In this document: positions 26,618 through 35,946 of the stretch, one piece after another
How the letters are laid out: each line of letters opens with the position of its first letter
How positions within the stretch are numbered: the first letter of the stretch is position 1
Source: Flavobacterium sp. ACN6
Lineage (GTDB): Bacteria; Bacteroidota; Bacteroidia; Flavobacteriales; Flavobacteriaceae
DNA length: 64,000 nt
Assembly (NCBI RefSeq): GCF_002304005.1
Contig: NZ_MRCQ01000002.1
Span: forward strand, 248,001 to 312,000
Direction of reading: 5' to 3'
Program-made: the position numbers and the translations under genes
The notes under the pieces: generated by a model
What the model was told of the DNA's origin: nothing
The model's input: only the letters and a program-made list of their open reading frames with translations
The model's database searches: none

Positions 26618-26632
26618 ATGTCTAATTTCTAA
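26618..26632 (+). other. Possible four-codon micro-ORF, copy B
   Basis: ATG TCT AAT TTC TAA, at the same position relative to the lipoprotein start as the micro-ORF in copy A. The codons differ but the length is kept. Confidence 0.3.
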
Positions 26633-26643
26633 ATTAAATCAAA

Positions 26644-26826
26644 ATGAAAAAACTAATACTATTGTTCGCTTTTGCGTCACTGTTCTCTATATTTTCTTGT
26701 ACTCCTGACGAGTACGAAACGCTGCCAAAGAAGGATATCAACTTCTCACCGCCAGTGGGTCCTGAACCTCCAACACCAGACCCTGATGGTCCTGGTGAGG
26801 TGCCAAAACCACCAGTAAAGCCATAA
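26644..26826 (+). CDS. Small proline-rich lipoprotein, copy B
   Basis: 60 residues: lipoprotein signal ending IFSC (Cys19), then TPDEYETLPKK and a tail of PEPPTPDPDGPG and KPPVKP. It is homologous to the 59-residue protein at 19067 by signal, the CTxDEYET motif and tail composition. It lies between the structured RNA (27 bases upstream) and the second TPR kinase (start 62 bases downstream). It has no recognisable domain. The shared position in both modules implies that it belongs to the same signalling unit. Confidence 0.75.
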   Translation: MKKLILLFAFASLFSIFSCTPDEYETLPKKDINFSPPVGPEPPTPDPDGPGEVPKPPVKP

Positions 26827-26870
26827 GCTTATTAAATATATATTTTTAGTATCTAATTAATTACTATTTT

Positions 26871-26910
26871 CGGGGAAAGTAAATTTATATGTTACGGTCC
26901 CCGTTTTTTT
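26871..26910 (+). terminator. Terminator-like hairpin over the kinase start codon, copy B
   Basis: CGGGGA (26871-26876) with TCCCCG (26898-26903), then seven T residues; ATG at 26889 lies in the loop. Arms and T run are identical to those at 19284-19322 although the loop has changed. Confidence 0.65.
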
Positions 26911-28598
26911 ATTTTATTATACTTCTTTTTCTTTTTTCCTGTAAAGAAGAAAAGAGCTCTAATCTCAATATCGAATCTATACGAAAAGAGGCACTTAGTT
27001 TACGAGATAAGGCTGATGAAAATTATCAAAAACAAAACTTCAACACCGCTTTTTATGACTTTAACAAATCTAAACTACTTTTTGAAACGCTAAAAGACAG
27101 TGCCAATATTTCTTATATACTTATTCAAATGGCAGCTATCCAGCAAACCAATGGAGATTATTACGGTAGTAAGGAAACAGTAACTGAAGCATTACCTTAT
27201 GCTAAAAAGAATAAAGATCATATAAGTTGTATCAATAACATATTAGGGATTGCTGACAAGGAACTTTCGCTTTACGATGATGCCATTTTCTACTATAAAG
27301 AATCAGTTAAAGACTCAAAAGATCTTGAAGAGAAACACGCCCCTCTAAGCAATATTGCAACTGTATATATTCAACAAAAAAAGTATGATGAGGCAATTAC
27401 TATTCTAGAATCACTTTTAAACAAAAAATTTTTAGAGAAAAAAACTAAAGCCAGTTCTAAAGCCAGAATACAAGACAATTTAGGCTATGCTTATTTTAAA
27501 AATGGTTTGGATAAAAAAGGATTCAATTTAATGAATGAAGGTTTACAGTTAAAAAATGATATCCATGATGCTTACGCAAGCATTGAAAGTTACTTGCACC
27601 TTGCCGATTATTATGCTAAAAAAGACCTTCAAAAATCGGATCAAAATGCTCTTTTGGCTTACACTACAGCTACCAAACTAAATAGTATTGACGAAAGACT
27701 AGAAGCACTTCAAATTTTGATTTCTAATAATCACAGTACTCGTGACACTAAATATGTGCAAAAGTATTTTAAACTAAACGATAGTATTATTAAAGTTAGA
27801 AACAACTTTAAAAATAAATCTGCTAAAATAAAATACGACGCTAAAAAAGAAAAAGATGAGAACGAAAAGCTTCGTTTAGAAAAGGCAGAAAATCTCTTGT
27901 CTCTTCAAAGAGCGAAATATATGCGAATTGTTTTTGTAATTGTGTTTGTTTTTTTAGTGATTCTTATAGCAATTTTAATCCGCTATTATAAAAATAAGAA
28001 CAAGGCTATCGAATTTAAGTCTTCGTATGATACTGAAACTCGAATTGCTAAAAAAATTCATGACGAACTTGCAAATGATGTCTTTCAAGTAATAGCTTTT
28101 GCTGAATCTCAGCCACTAGCTAAAGAAAATACGAAAGAGAACCTGCTCCAAAAATTAGATGATATTTACGGACGCGTGAGAGGGATTTCAAGAGAAAACA
28201 ACAGCATTGATACGGGGGTAAATTTTACAAAAAGCATTAAAGAAATGCTTTCTGCTTATAATACGGCCGAAAGAAATATTATGGCTACTAATATCGAAAA
28301 TGTTAATTGGGAGGTAATGGACGAAGTAAAAAAAGTTACCATCAGCCGAATTTTACAGGAATTAATGGTCAATATGAAGAAACACAGTCAAGCCAGCCTT
28401 GTTGTAATAAAATTTGACAGTGACCAAAAATCAGTTCTAATAAATTATACAGATAACGGAAAAGGCTGTGAAAAAAGTAATATTGCAAGAAATGGTCTTC
28501 AGAACATGGTAAATCGTGCTCAGGCCGTTAAAGGAACTATTGATATCGATACAGAACCTGATAAGGGCTTTAAAGTAAAAATAGTTATACCCGAATAA
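26889..28598 (+). CDS. TPR sensor histidine kinase, copy B (no adjacent response regulator)
   Basis: 569 residues, paralogous throughout to the kinase at 19301. It has the same N-terminus MLRSPFF, a lipoprotein-like FLFSC, a TPR region with repeated YYGSKETVTEALPYA-type motifs, a membrane helix near 343-363, and the kinase core with His391 in KKIHDELANDVF, NMKKHSQA and DNGKG. All catalytic motifs are intact. No receiver gene follows; instead a MITE-like repeat begins about 12 bases after the stop. It may signal through the regulator at 21020 or through a distant partner. Confidence 0.9.
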   Translation: MLRSPFFYFIILLFLFSCKEEKSSNLNIESIRKEALSLRDKADENYQKQNFNTAFYDFNKSKLLFETLKDSANISYILIQMAAIQQTNGDYYGSKETVTEALPYAKKNKDHISCINNILGIADKELSLYDDAIFYYKESVKDSKDLEEKHAPLSNIATVYIQQKKYDEAITILESLLNKKFLEKKTKASSKARIQDNLGYAYFKNGLDKKGFNLMNEGLQLKNDIHDAYASIESYLHLADYYAKKDLQKSDQNALLAYTTATKLNSIDERLEALQILISNNHSTRDTKYVQKYFKLNDSIIKVRNNFKNKSAKIKYDAKKEKDENEKLRLEKAENLLSLQRAKYMRIVFVIVFVFLVILIAILIRYYKNKNKAIEFKSSYDTETRIAKKIHDELANDVFQVIAFAESQPLAKENTKENLLQKLDDIYGRVRGISRENNSIDTGVNFTKSIKEMLSAYNTAERNIMATNIENVNWEVMDEVKKVTISRILQELMVNMKKHSQASLVVIKFDSDQKSVLINYTDNGKGCEKSNIARNGLQNMVNRAQAVKGTIDIDTEPDKGFKVKIVIPE

Positions 28599-28610
28599 AC
28601 AACAGGAAAT

Positions 28611-28786
28611 TTCATATTCCGCAGGAATATCTCATCGGTAGAAAAAACGTTTTGTTTTTCATTGTCTCCTGTAAAAACACCTCTTTTTACGGAATACAAC
28701 TCTTTCCCTATTAATCAAACGTTCCTACGCAACGTATTAATATTAATTCAATTTTTTTCTACCGATGAGACATTTGTATGGAATGT
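28611..28786. mobile_element. MITE-like element with imperfect terminal inverted repeats
   Basis: About 175 bases with no coding capacity, bounded by inverted arms; the inner 18 bases (TCTCATCGGTAGAAAAAA at 28630-28647 and its complement at 28753-28770) match perfectly and the outer parts (CATATTCC..GGAATAT and CATTTGTATGGAATG) imperfectly. A half-copy with TTTCTACCGACGAAATATTCC lies at 53895-53932. It is likely a non-autonomous mobile or dispersed element. Confidence 0.6.
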
Positions 28787-28801
28787 TGTTTTTTAAATAA
28801 A

Positions 28802-28840
28802 AAAAGCCTTTCAAGATGTTACTCTCAAAAGGCTTTCTTT
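28802..28840. terminator. Terminator of the RND operon
   Basis: AAAAGCCTTT and AAAGGCTTTC form a stem of about nine base pairs with T-rich flank, downstream of the leftward efflux operon. Confidence 0.75.
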
Positions 28841-28860
28841 CTACAAATTAATTGGCAATC

Positions 28861-30312
28861 TTATTTCCATCCGCCGCCCAAGTCTCTATAAACATGGACT
28901 GCAGCATTTAATTGTTCTTTTTTAGTATCCACTAATTCTAATTTTGCTTCTAATGCATCGCGCTGTGTCATTAAAACTTCAAAATAATCTACTCTAGCCG
29001 ATTTAAACAAATCGTTTGAAACATCAATAGAAGTATTTAAAGCATCTACTTGTTTCGCTTTAAGGTCATATCCTTTTTGAAGATTCTCGATCTTAGACAA
29101 TTGATTTGAAACTTCTAAATACGCATTTAAAACCGTACGATCGTAATTGTATAAAGCCTGAAGCTGTCTCGAATTGGCGCTTGCAAACTCAGCTTTAATT
29201 GCATTTCTGTTAATTAATGGCGCCACAAGATCTCCTGCTAATGAATATAAAAGAGATTCTGGCATTGTAAACAAATAAGAAGGTTTAAAAGCCTGCACAC
29301 CAATTGCTGCCGAAATATCCAAAGATGGATAAAACTCTGCACGAGCTACTTTTACATCTAATTTTGCTGCTACTAATTCCAATTCTGCCTGTTTAATATC
29401 TGGGCGATTTGCTAACAACTGAGACGGAATTCCAGAACTTACAACTGCTGGAAGCAAGCTTAAGAAATTATTGTTATTGGTTCTCTTAATTTCCTGAGGA
29501 TATCTTCCTAACAAAAAGTTGATTTTGTTTTCTGTCTCTTTTATCTGCTGTAAGATATCAAACTCCATACTTTGTGAAGTTAAAACTTCTGCTTCAAACT
29601 TCTTAACTCCCAATTCTGTTGCTCTTGCAGCCTGCTTTTGCACTTTTACAATCTCTAAGGCATTGGTCTGCAATTTGATCGTTTGTTTTACAATATCCAA
29701 CTGATTGTCTAAAGCGATTAATTCATAATAAGAATCAGCCACTTCAGCGATGAGGTTTGTAATAACAAAGTTTTTACCTTCAACAGAAGCTAAATATCTG
29801 TTTAGTGCTGCTTTTTTAGAATTGCGCAGTTTTTTCCAGATGTCTACTTCCCAATTTGCGTATGCCGAAATAGTAAAATCTCCCAACGGATCTGGGGTTT
29901 CTATACCTGGTTTAATCTCTGTTGTGGCATCACCAGCACCTTGGCTTGTATATCTACCCACTTTTTCTACTCCAGCTCCAGCACGAATACCAGCTGTTGG
30001 AAGTAAAAGCCCTTTTCTTACACGAATATCATTCTTTGCGATTTCAATTTCCTGTAAAGTGATATTTAACTCCTGATTGTTTTTTATGGCAATATCTATT
30101 AAATCTACCAGATTCTGATCTTTAAAATAATCTTTCCAGTTTAAAGCTGCCGTATTATTGTTTGCGTCCTGATTTTGAACTGTTGTGCCAAATGATTCAG
30201 GAACTGGTGCGCTTGTTGTTATTGCTGCCTCAGGCGCAGGGGTTTTGCAACCTGCAGCCATAAGACAAATCCCCAACGCAATACCATATTGATAGGTTTT
30301 GAATTTATACAT
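28861..30312 (-). CDS. Outer membrane factor lipoprotein of RND efflux (NodT/OprM family)
   Basis: 483 residues from ATG at 30312, chosen because it begins a lipoprotein signal (YGIALGICLMAAGC, Cys22); a start four codons upstream is also open. The body has the duplicated TolC fold with NWEVDIWKKLRN and LLANRPDIKQAELELVAAK, a family hallmark. It overlaps the end of the RND pump gene by eight bases, so translation is coupled. It closes the tripartite pump adaptor - permease - channel. Confidence 0.93.
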   Translation of the reverse strand: MYKFKTYQYGIALGICLMAAGCKTPAPEAAITTSAPVPESFGTTVQNQDANNNTAALNWKDYFKDQNLVDLIDIAIKNNQELNITLQEIEIAKNDIRVRKGLLLPTAGIRAGAGVEKVGRYTSQGAGDATTEIKPGIETPDPLGDFTISAYANWEVDIWKKLRNSKKAALNRYLASVEGKNFVITNLIAEVADSYYELIALDNQLDIVKQTIKLQTNALEIVKVQKQAARATELGVKKFEAEVLTSQSMEFDILQQIKETENKINFLLGRYPQEIKRTNNNNFLSLLPAVVSSGIPSQLLANRPDIKQAELELVAAKLDVKVARAEFYPSLDISAAIGVQAFKPSYLFTMPESLLYSLAGDLVAPLINRNAIKAEFASANSRQLQALYNYDRTVLNAYLEVSNQLSKIENLQKGYDLKAKQVDALNTSIDVSNDLFKSARVDYFEVLMTQRDALEAKLELVDTKKEQLNAAVHVYRDLGGGWK

Positions 30313-33300
30313 GATTGTTATCAATTTCTTCTGTTAATGGATTCTCTTCTTCATGTTTTACCAGTTTGTGTTTCTCTGCAATTTTTGCAAATATGAAATA
30401 CAATCCAGGAATCACAAATACACCGCAAATAGTTCCGATAAGCATACCTCCCGCGGCGGCAGTACCAATCGTTCTGTTACCAATTTTACCTGGACCACTA
30501 GCAAAAGCAAGTGGTAATAAACCTGCAATAAAAGCAAACGATGTCATCAAGATTGGACGGAACCTTGCTTTTGCTCCTTCCATTGCAGCTTGTAAAACAG
30601 ATAAACCCGCAGCATGTCGCTGAATCGCAAACTCTACAATCAGTACGGCATTTTTACCAAGTAACCCAATAAGCATTACCATGGCAACCTGCGCATAAAT
30701 ATTGTTTTCTAATCCTGTTAATTTTAATAAAAGGAAAGCTCCAAAAATACCCGCTGGTAAAGAAAGAATTACAGATAACGGAAGAATAAAACTTTCATAC
30801 TGTGCAGCAAGAACTAGATAAACGAATCCTAAACAGATTAAGAATACCCAAATTGCCTGATTTCCCTGTGCCACCTCATCGGCAGAAATACCTGCCCAGT
30901 CAATGTCGTATCCTCTTGGTAATTTTTCAGCAGCTACTTTCTGAATTACTTTAATCGCAGTACCAGAACTATAACCCGCCGCTGGAGAACCACTGATCTG
31001 AGTTGAGGTATACATATTGTGACGTGTAATTTCTGAAAGTCCATATACTTTTTCTAATTTCATAAAAGCAGAAAAAGGCACCATTTCATCACGATCGTTT
31101 TTCACATACAATTTTAAGATATCATCTGGCTGTGCACGATATTCTGGTGAAGCCTGAACAATTACTTTATAGTTGATTCCGAATTTAATAAAACTGATTT
31201 CGTAGTTACTTCCCACAAGAGTTGACAGCGTATTCATGGCATTTTCGATAGAAACCCCTTTTTGCTGCGCCAAATCATTGTCGACTTTCATCATGTATTG
31301 AGGGAAACTAGAACTATAAAAACTAAATACGTTTGATAATTCTGGCTGTTTATTCAATTCAGCAACAAAATCGTTATTTACTTGTTCCATTTTCTTATAA
31401 TCTACAGAACCGGTTTTGTCAAGTAAACGAAGTTCAAATCCTCCCGCGGCTCCATATCCAGGTACAGCAGGCGGCTGGAAGAATTCGATATTAGCCCCCG
31501 TAATATCTTTACATTTTTCTTCCATTTCATGCATGATCTCCACAACAGATTCTTTTCTGTCGCTCCAGTCTTTCAGGTTGACCAAACAAGTTCCTGAGTT
31601 TGCTCCTGTACCTTCAGACAAAATTTCATAACCGGCTAATGAAGAAACAGATTTTACTCCATCAATATCTTCTGCAATTTTTTGAACTTTCTCTGCAATA
31701 TTATTTGTTCTTTCTAAAGACGAACCCGGAGGTGTCTGAATTACAGCATAAAACATTCCCTGATCCTCATTCGGAATAAATCCAGAAGGAACGTTGCTGC
31801 TTATTATCCATGTTCCCGCACAGAAAGCTAAAAGTGCCACAATAGTCACAACTCTTCTATCAACAATTTTAGCTAATAAATTTTGATATTTACCTTGCGC
31901 TAAATTGAACTTTTCGTTGAAAGCATCAATAAATCTATTGGCTGGTGTTTTCTTTTTAGGTTTACCGTGATTATTTTTTAACATCATTGCACAAAGTGCC
32001 GGTGTCAATGTCAAAGCCACAATACCTGAAAGGATAATTGCAGTTGCCATCGTTACAGAGAACTGTCTGTAAAATACCCCAACTGGACCTGACATAAAAG
32101 CAACAGGAATAAATACCGCCGCCATTAAGAATGTAATTGCTATAATAGCTCCAGCAATTTCATGCATCGCTTTTTTGGTAGCTTTAATTGGCGAGAGATG
32201 TTCTTCTTCCATCTTGGCGTGAACGGCTTCGATAACTACAATCGCATCATCGACGACGACTCCAATTGCCAAAACCAAAGCAAATAGCGTAATCAAGTTC
32301 AATGAAATATCAAAAAACGTCATGAATACAAAGGTTCCAATTAACGAAACTGGTACTGCAATTGCCGGAATAATCGTAGAACGCCAGTCTCCTAAGAAAA
32401 GGAAAACTACTAAACCAACGAGAATAAATGCTTCAACCAAAGTATGAATTACTTTTTCTATAGAAGCATCCAAGAATTTAGAAACGTCATACGAAATTTC
32501 ATAATCCATCCCTTTTGGAAATCTTTGTTTGATTTTTTCCAGTTTAGCCTTCACTTCTTCAATAACCTGATTGGCATTAGATCCAAAAGATTGTTTTAAT
32601 ACAATAGCTGCAGATGGTCTTCCGTTCAAATTCGAATATATATCGTACATCGAACTTCCAAACTCCACTTTAGCAACATCTTTCAATCTCAAAAGTTCTC
32701 CGTTTGGATTTGCTTTTACTACAATATTCTCATATTGTTCTTTTGTTGTAAAACGTCCTGAATATTTCAAAACATACTCAAATGCCTGAGAACGTTTACC
32801 AGAACTTTCCCCCGTTTTTCCCGGAGAAGCTTCCAAACTCTGACTTGATAATGCTTCCATTATTTCATCAGCAGAAATTTTATAAGCCAGCATACGATCT
32901 GGTTTCAACCAAATACGCATGGCATATTCACGTGTTCCTAAGATATCTCCGGAACCAATACCATTTACCCTTTTTAATTCTGAAAGCACATTGATATCGG
33001 CATAGTTATACAAGAACTTCATGTCGGTATTTTTGTCTGTACTGTAAAGGTTCACGTACATCAACATACTCGGTACTTCTCTTGTAATTTTGATTCCTTC
33101 TCTAATTACCAATGGAGGTAATTTATTGGTAACCGAAGCCACACGGTTCTGAACATTAATCGCCGCCTGATTTGGATCTGTTCCCAAGTTGAAAACCACT
33201 TTTATTGTAGCTTCACCATCATTTCCAGCATCAGAAGCCATGTATTTCATTCCTGGAACTCCATTTAAGGCTCTTTCCAAGGGAATAACTACGGCTTTAA

Positions 33301-33472
33301 CCATCAATTCACCATTAGATCCTGGATAATCGGCAGTCACATTCACCATTGGAGGTGAAATGGTAGGGAATTGCGTAATTGGTAAATTCAATACAGACAA
33401 AACCCCTAAAAAGACAATTATCAGCGATATCACTATCGACAATACTGGTCTTTGTATAAATTTATTAAACAT
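30305..33472 (-). CDS. RND efflux permease, HAE1 (AcrB/MexB) family
   Basis: 1055 residues, full length. It has the twelve-helix layout with two large periplasmic loops: the opening FIQRPVLSIVISLIIVFLG, the proton-relay pair in GVVVDDAIVVIEA of helix 4, and the C-terminal GLLGKNAVLIVEFA with the conserved Lys. HAE1 pumps export hydrophobic drugs, bile-like compounds and dyes with proton uptake. The gene lies between adaptor and channel in one leftward operon; no TetR-type repressor is adjacent. It is not the metal (CusA) type because the helix 4 motif is DD with IVVIEA. Confidence 0.96.
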   Translation of the reverse strand: MFNKFIQRPVLSIVISLIIVFLGVLSVLNLPITQFPTISPPMVNVTADYPGSNGELMVKAVVIPLERALNGVPGMKYMASDAGNDGEATIKVVFNLGTDPNQAAINVQNRVASVTNKLPPLVIREGIKITREVPSMLMYVNLYSTDKNTDMKFLYNYADINVLSELKRVNGIGSGDILGTREYAMRIWLKPDRMLAYKISADEIMEALSSQSLEASPGKTGESSGKRSQAFEYVLKYSGRFTTKEQYENIVVKANPNGELLRLKDVAKVEFGSSMYDIYSNLNGRPSAAIVLKQSFGSNANQVIEEVKAKLEKIKQRFPKGMDYEISYDVSKFLDASIEKVIHTLVEAFILVGLVVFLFLGDWRSTIIPAIAVPVSLIGTFVFMTFFDISLNLITLFALVLAIGVVVDDAIVVIEAVHAKMEEEHLSPIKATKKAMHEIAGAIIAITFLMAAVFIPVAFMSGPVGVFYRQFSVTMATAIILSGIVALTLTPALCAMMLKNNHGKPKKKTPANRFIDAFNEKFNLAQGKYQNLLAKIVDRRVVTIVALLAFCAGTWIISSNVPSGFIPNEDQGMFYAVIQTPPGSSLERTNNIAEKVQKIAEDIDGVKSVSSLAGYEILSEGTGANSGTCLVNLKDWSDRKESVVEIMHEMEEKCKDITGANIEFFQPPAVPGYGAAGGFELRLLDKTGSVDYKKMEQVNNDFVAELNKQPELSNVFSFYSSSFPQYMMKVDNDLAQQKGVSIENAMNTLSTLVGSNYEISFIKFGINYKVIVQASPEYRAQPDDILKLYVKNDRDEMVPFSAFMKLEKVYGLSEITRHNMYTSTQISGSPAAGYSSGTAIKVIQKVAAEKLPRGYDIDWAGISADEVAQGNQAIWVFLICLGFVYLVLAAQYESFILPLSVILSLPAGIFGAFLLLKLTGLENNIYAQVAMVMLIGLLGKNAVLIVEFAIQRHAAGLSVLQAAMEGAKARFRPILMTSFAFIAGLLPLAFASGPGKIGNRTIGTAAAGGMLIGTICGVFVIPGLYFIFAKIAEKHKLVKHEEENPLTEEIDNNHV

Positions 33473-33567
33473 TTTTATATTTTTTAATGATTAAAACTAA
33501 AAGGAAATCAATAAATTAACATCACATTTTTAAAACTGAACACTAAAAACTGCGACTGAACACTGAT

Positions 33568-34650
33568 TTATTCTGCTTTTAAGCGCAGGTTATTAATTAC
33601 CTTTTTAGGAGATTCAAATCCGTATTTAATTTTGTCATTTTCTTTTACCTTCTGAACGCCTTCAAGCAAGATTTTGTCACTTTCATTAAGGCCGCTTTTG
33701 ATCACATATAAATCAGGAATTTCACCTGTAATTGTGATTTCTCTAGAGCTTACTTTATCGTTTTTATCTATAACAAAAACATACTTTTTATCCTGAATTT
33801 CGTAAGTAGCTTTTTGTGGAATTACAATAGCATTTTTCAAAGGAACATTCATCTGCACTTGGCCAGTTTCACCGTTTCTAAGTAATTTTCCTGAGTTAGG
33901 GAATCTTGCTCTAAAAGCAATATTTCCAGTTTCATTATTAAATTCACTTTCTATAACTTCAACATTTCCTTTGTCTTTAAAAGTGTCTCCGTTAGCCAAA
34001 ACTAAATTTACTTTGTTATCTGCACGATCTTTTACGTTTGTTTCGTATTGAAGATATTCTGGTTCAGAAACATTAAAATAAGCAAACATCTGGCTGTTGT
34101 CTGAAAGGCTTGTCAATAATTCGCCTTCATCGATCAAACTTCCCAATTTTAATGGAATTCTGTCAATTGTTCCGTCAAACGGCGCTCTGATTTCAGTAAA
34201 TGATAAGTGTAATTTTGCCAAAGCAACTTCAGCTTTTGCCGATTGTAATTTTGCCTGAGCAACAGTTAATTCGTTTCTTGAAACGATATTTTTATCTGCC
34301 AGTAATTTAGAATTCTGCAATTCAATTTCTACAGATTTTTGTTCAGCCTGAGCTTTAAGTAATTCAGCCTGATACATGTTTGGCATAATTCTAAACAACA
34401 GCTGGCCTTTTTTTACAAACTGTCCTTCGTCAACATAAATATTTTGTAAAAACCCTTTTTCCTGGGCGCGGATTTCGATGTTTCGAACAGATTTAATCTG
34501 CGAAACGTATTCCTTCGTAAACGAAGTGTCAATTCTTACCGGATTTGTTACAGTAAACTTTTCCGCTTCTTCTTTTTCTTCTTTTTTTTGTGTACAACTG
34601 GTTAAGCACACCAAGGCCATAAAGCCTGCGAACAAGATGATTCTTTTCAT
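33568..34650 (-). CDS. RND efflux periplasmic adaptor (AcrA/MexA type)
   Basis: 360 residues. A lipoprotein signal ends CLTSC (Cys19), then the half-lipoyl motif GFLQNIYVDEGQFVKKGQ, a short alpha-hairpin coiled coil (about 95-150), a second half-lipoyl IRAPFDGTIDRI, beta-barrel and membrane-proximal domain. The relatively short helical hairpin fits HAE1-type pumps. First gene of the efflux operon, 95 bases before the permease. Confidence 0.93.
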   Translation of the reverse strand: MKRIILFAGFMALVCLTSCTQKKEEKEEAEKFTVTNPVRIDTSFTKEYVSQIKSVRNIEIRAQEKGFLQNIYVDEGQFVKKGQLLFRIMPNMYQAELLKAQAEQKSVEIELQNSKLLADKNIVSRNELTVAQAKLQSAKAEVALAKLHLSFTEIRAPFDGTIDRIPLKLGSLIDEGELLTSLSDNSQMFAYFNVSEPEYLQYETNVKDRADNKVNLVLANGDTFKDKGNVEVIESEFNNETGNIAFRARFPNSGKLLRNGETGQVQMNVPLKNAIVIPQKATYEIQDKKYVFVIDKNDKVSSREITITGEIPDLYVIKSGLNESDKILLEGVQKVKENDKIKYGFESPKKVINNLRLKAE

Positions 34651-34830
34651 GATTTTTTAAATGGAAATTAAGCGATTGAATGCTTGGAATACAGAGATTC
34701 CTTAAAGATGGTTAAAACATCAGTAAGCCTTGGTCTGACCTTAATTGTCATATAAGCGGAAGTAGAAAAAAAAAATACAGCAGCAAGATATGCAGGATCG
34801 CAACTTAGGCAACCAATGTATACTTTTAAA

Positions 34831-35214
34831 TCAAATTCTTAATACTCGTTGAGTAATGTATAAAGGATTTGAATGCCCTAATGCAGGCGTAGAAATTTTA
34901 AAACGATTGGAATCATTTGCAAGAGATTGATCTGATAAAGACAGATACAAGTCGTCTACAAGGCTGTAAGACGCAGCAAAAAATTTATTCGTAAGTCCAT
35001 CAACATCATCATTTCCTAGAAGATCTTCCTCAATATCAATATCAGCGGCATCTTCTATAGTTGAAGATCCACGATCTTGACTGGTGAATTTAACATGATG
35101 TTTCTTTTCAAGATTATGGTGCTGAGGTAGTTCAAAAGTATTTGCATTAAGATATTGACCTCCGCCAAGCAGAAGCATATTCATGAATACTAAAAATACT
35201 ATTAACTTTCTCAT
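34831..35214 (-). CDS. Hypothetical secreted protein
   Basis: 127 residues from ATG at 35214, which opens a signal peptide (MRKLIVFLVFMNMLLLGG); the frame also extends 20 residues upstream through another hydrophobic stretch. The mature part is polar, with HHNLEKKHHVKF, then an acidic stretch (DIDIEEDLLGND) and SLSDQSLANDS. Histidine-rich clusters could bind metal. Family not recognised. It is upstream of the efflux operon on the same strand, with 180 bases between. Confidence 0.6.
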   Translation of the reverse strand: MRKLIVFLVFMNMLLLGGGQYLNANTFELPQHHNLEKKHHVKFTSQDRGSSTIEDAADIDIEEDLLGNDDVDGLTNKFFAASYSLVDDLYLSLSDQSLANDSNRFKISTPALGHSNPLYITQRVLRI

Positions 35215-35367
35215 TTGGGTGCGAAAGTAATAAAAGATTGGAATAAAAAAAATAAAATAAGAAAGTCTTAACATGTAATCGCAAACGAAAACGTTTTCCC
35301 TTTAAAATAATTTTAAAAGTTATTGTTTTGCACTACAAACAAACACAAAACATTACAAACCAATTAC

Positions 35368-35772
35368 TTAAAACACAACCTGCATAATTACGTATTCCTG
35401 TCCTGCTTTAGTAAAAACTTCTCCAGTATCTTCCATGCCGAATTTTTCGTAGAATTGTTTTTTTTCTGCTCTGGCATTACACCAAACTTTTTTCAATTGT
35501 TTTTCTCTTGCAGAGTTTAAAATATGATTTAATAATTCTGATGCAATTCCTCTGCCTTGATATTCAATTAAAGTAGCTAATTTTCTAAACTGCATCTCCT
35601 CTCCACTTATAAAACAAGAAACAATTGACACTAATTTATCGTCTTCAAAAGCACCATAATGCAGTCCGAAATTATCTTCTTCCATCTGTACGAATTCAAA
35701 AGGCTGCTCTGGCCACATCACTTCGTGCCTGATCTGCCAAGTATCGGATGCAGTAATTGTTTTGATTTCCAT
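35368..35772 (-). CDS. GNAT family N-acetyltransferase
   Basis: 134 residues from the ATG at 35772 (MEIKTITASDTWQIRHEVMW), chosen as typical of the family; an ATG eight codons upstream is also open. The acetyl-CoA loop YQGRGIASELL matches the Q/R-x-x-G-x-A signature and is followed by NARAEKKQFYEKFGM, the usual motif B. Substrate is not predictable. Monocistronic. Confidence 0.87.
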   Translation of the reverse strand: MEIKTITASDTWQIRHEVMWPEQPFEFVQMEEDNFGLHYGAFEDDKLVSIVSCFISGEEMQFRKLATLIEYQGRGIASELLNHILNSAREKQLKKVWCNARAEKKQFYEKFGMEDTGEVFTKAGQEYVIMQVVF

Positions 35773-35946
35773 TTTCGTTTTATTGAAGTTCATCAAAAGT
35801 AACGCATTTTTATCTGAAACAGAAAAGCTTAAAGATGGAACGTAAAATTTAAGTTTAAAAGTTTACAAGAAAATAAATCAGATAAATCATTCAATTTAAA
35901 TGATTTATGATTATTTTTATAAGACCAAAATCAAATAAATTCCGTT

